A model generated the notes under the pieces. That model was not told the DNA's origin, ran no database searches, and saw nothing but the letters and a program-made list of their open reading frames with translations. Made by a program: the position numbers and the translations under genes. Positions 62,777-64,000 of a DNA stretch of 64,000 bases are shown piece after piece. Source of the stretch: Corythucha ciliata (lineage: Eukaryota; Arthropoda; Insecta; Hemiptera; Tingidae); the NCBI GenBank assembly GCA_038030265.1, contig CM075942.1:13288029-13352028 (forward strand), written 5' to 3'. Position 1 is the first letter of the stretch; every line of letters begins with the position of its first letter.

Positions 62777-63148
62777 TCAACCATCGGGGAAAAAAATGGC
62801 AGCACAAGTGTCGTTTGACACTCCGAGCGACTCAAGAGCTTGTAATTGAGCTTCTAGCCGATTTAACAGAGACGATAAGCTAAAGTTTCTCGGGTTGAGA
62901 CTTTTCTGCACAACCAAGGACAAAAGTTCCCGAGAATAAACTTCGATTAATAAATCTTTTCTCCCAAAACGGTCTTTTAAGGCTTGAACAGCTTTCGAAT
63001 AATTTTGACTCGATGGAGGATAGGCATCGATCACTTCCCGAGCCTTTGAACCAGGGACTGTGGACTGTATGAGGTACTGAAATTTTTCAGCTTCGTCTAA
63101 TTCCTCATCATTATCAATTTTCTCAAACAGGGCCCAATTGTTTGACAA
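62777..63148 (-). pseudogene. BEL/Pao gag (DUF1759-like) fragment
   Basis: Frame of 123 codons with WALFEKIDNDEELDEAEKFQ, YLIQSTVPGSKAREVIDAYP and ALKDRFGRKDLLIEVYSREL, characteristic of Pao gag. It stops at 62777 and lacks the N-terminal part, which is frameshifted beyond a stop at about 63150. Confidence 0.88.
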
Positions 63149-63150
63149 CT

Positions 63151-63560
63151 GTTAGGCCAACCCAAAAATGTCCTTGTTTTGGTTCCTCAAAAGGCAAACT
63201 TTTGTTGGGATTGACACCACGCTGATGTCTGCAATGTCAAATTCTTCAAGTGTACTAGTTGTTGGAGGGGGGGGGGGGTCACAATACTGGTGATGGGTTC
63301 GAAGATCCAATCGAATGCTTGGGACCGTGAGGTACTAAATACCACGTCACTGCGAGATTCAGCTTCGGTCGGCTTCTATACGCAGTTTTTAGCCCATCCC
63401 TCAATTATTTATCATGTCTTCTTGAGGAACCGCATGATAATCGGTCAATTATAAGCTAACAACGTTTGGATAGAAAGTGGTTGGTGAGCCCATGCCCACG
63501 GCCCTAAGAAGAGGGCTTCACGAGCTTTAACAAGGGCTACGAAAACAATATTGTACTTTG
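63151..63560. other. Right flank of BEL/Pao, boundary unclear
   Basis: 63151-63240 still reads as decayed minus-strand gag text. A G run sits at 63267-63278, then undistinguished sequence. No BEL LTR end was recognised. Confidence 0.35.
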
Positions 63561-63570
63561 TACCCTCGCG

Positions 63571-63580
63571 TATATAAAAG
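63571..63580 (+). promoter_or_regulatory. TATA box
   Basis: TATATAAAAG, with an initiator-like CCAGTC at 63593-63598 about 23 bases on. Orientation is opposite to the BEL/Pao remnant. Could be the promoter of the ORF at 63719 or of an LTR. Confidence 0.5.
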
Positions 63581-63718
63581 CTGGCGCGTAAACCAGTCGT
63601 TTCCCGCGGGCTCAGGGACTAAAAGAGAAACGAGCAGTGATAAATCCTGCAGAAGAAACGACGGTCACAGTATTTTCTTTTGTTTATTTTATTTTAATTT
63701 TCGAAGGATTCATTGCTT

Positions 63719-63844
63719 ATGTGCACACTGAGCGACAGCTTAGAAATACTCCGCCGCGCAATGAAACCGGAAAGTGGCAAGGACATGAGGCGTTGTTTGT
63801 TACGTGAACTTGCCAGCGGAAAGCCGTCTGAAATCTTCAACTAA
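63719..63844 (+). CDS. Possible 41-residue small ORF
   Basis: ATG at 63719, stop TAA at 63842-63844. It lies about 140 bases after the TATA box and 20 bases before AATAAA (63864-63869). The product is Leu/Arg/Glu-rich and helix-like (DSLEILRRAMKPE, MRRCLLRELASGKPSEIF), balanced in composition unlike the surrounding DNA. No family recognised. It may be the first part of a retrotransposon ORF, the first exon of a gene beyond the window, or chance. Confidence 0.35.
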   Translation: MCTLSDSLEILRRAMKPESGKDMRRCLLRELASGKPSEIFN

Positions 63845-64000
63845 TTTGGTTTTAAAACCAAAGAATAAACTAGCGTGCCCTTGGTTTTGTCCTTGTTCAA
63901 TTTTACTTCTAAATTTTGTTGCTTTTGTTATTATTCAAGAATTTATTTCGCGCTTTACGCACACTACTGAATTACGAATGGTTGCTTCGTCTGATACGCT

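Larger units (their letters stand above)
57235..63150 (-). mobile_element. Decayed BEL/Pao retrotransposon, split by a Gypsy insertion
   Basis: On the minus strand the order is gag (63148-62777), zinc-knuckle region (about 62530-62340), [Gypsy insertion 58556-62339], pepsin-like protease/DUF1758 region (58522-57781) and reverse transcriptase start (57729 to about 57235). RNase H, integrase and the 3' LTR are absent to the left. The 5' LTR should lie right of 63150 but I could not place it. Several stops and at least one frameshift make it inactive. Confidence 0.85.

Overview
This is eukaryotic DNA from an arthropod Hox cluster. The only host gene I can identify with confidence is Sex combs reduced (Scr). 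It lies on the + strand in two coding exons (6800-7559 and 49762-50054) separated by a 42.2 kb phase-1 intron. The octapeptide SSYQFVNS, the YPWM motif, the Scr/Hox5-type homeodomain arm and the KMASMN tail fit arthropod Scr. The [20 protein letters not shown] ending and the long repeat-filled intron suggest a crustacean, but the species cannot be fixed from the sequence.

Layout. 1-6240 is upstream intergenic DNA with one plausible small ORF on the minus strand (4263-4484). 6241-6799 is the likely 5'UTR/promoter side of Scr. The intron (7560-49761) alternates repeat-poor islands (about 7.6-10 kb, 12.3-16.3, 20.4-22.8, 28.9-32.2, 34.7-39.0 and 42.4-45.2 kb) with long blocks of strongly diverged, roughly 28-40 bp tandem units. 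These units fall into four related families (called A-D here), most sharing a CGCGAAT-like core. By eye they cover about a quarter of the window. The intron also holds an internally deleted Ty3/Gypsy element whose two outer ends are inverted LTR starts (23013-24421), a decayed Jockey-like LINE split by a 466 bp MITE with an 8 bp target duplication (25800-27506), and a small Harbinger-like MITE (17420-17551).

Downstream of Scr are its AT-rich 3' region with several AATAAA signals, more family-B arrays including a 160 bp inverted duplication (55542-56517), and a decayed BEL/Pao element on the minus strand (about 57235-63150). A defective Ty3/Gypsy element with 134/135 bp LTRs (58556-62339, target duplication GAACA) is nested inside the BEL/Pao element. 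The last 500 bases carry a TATA box, a 41-codon ORF and an AATAAA signal, possibly a small transcription unit or part of another LTR.

There is no operon-like organisation. Scr is a developmental transcription factor gene and everything else recognisable is mobile or repetitive DNA. The most unusual signal is the A-D repeat superfamily.
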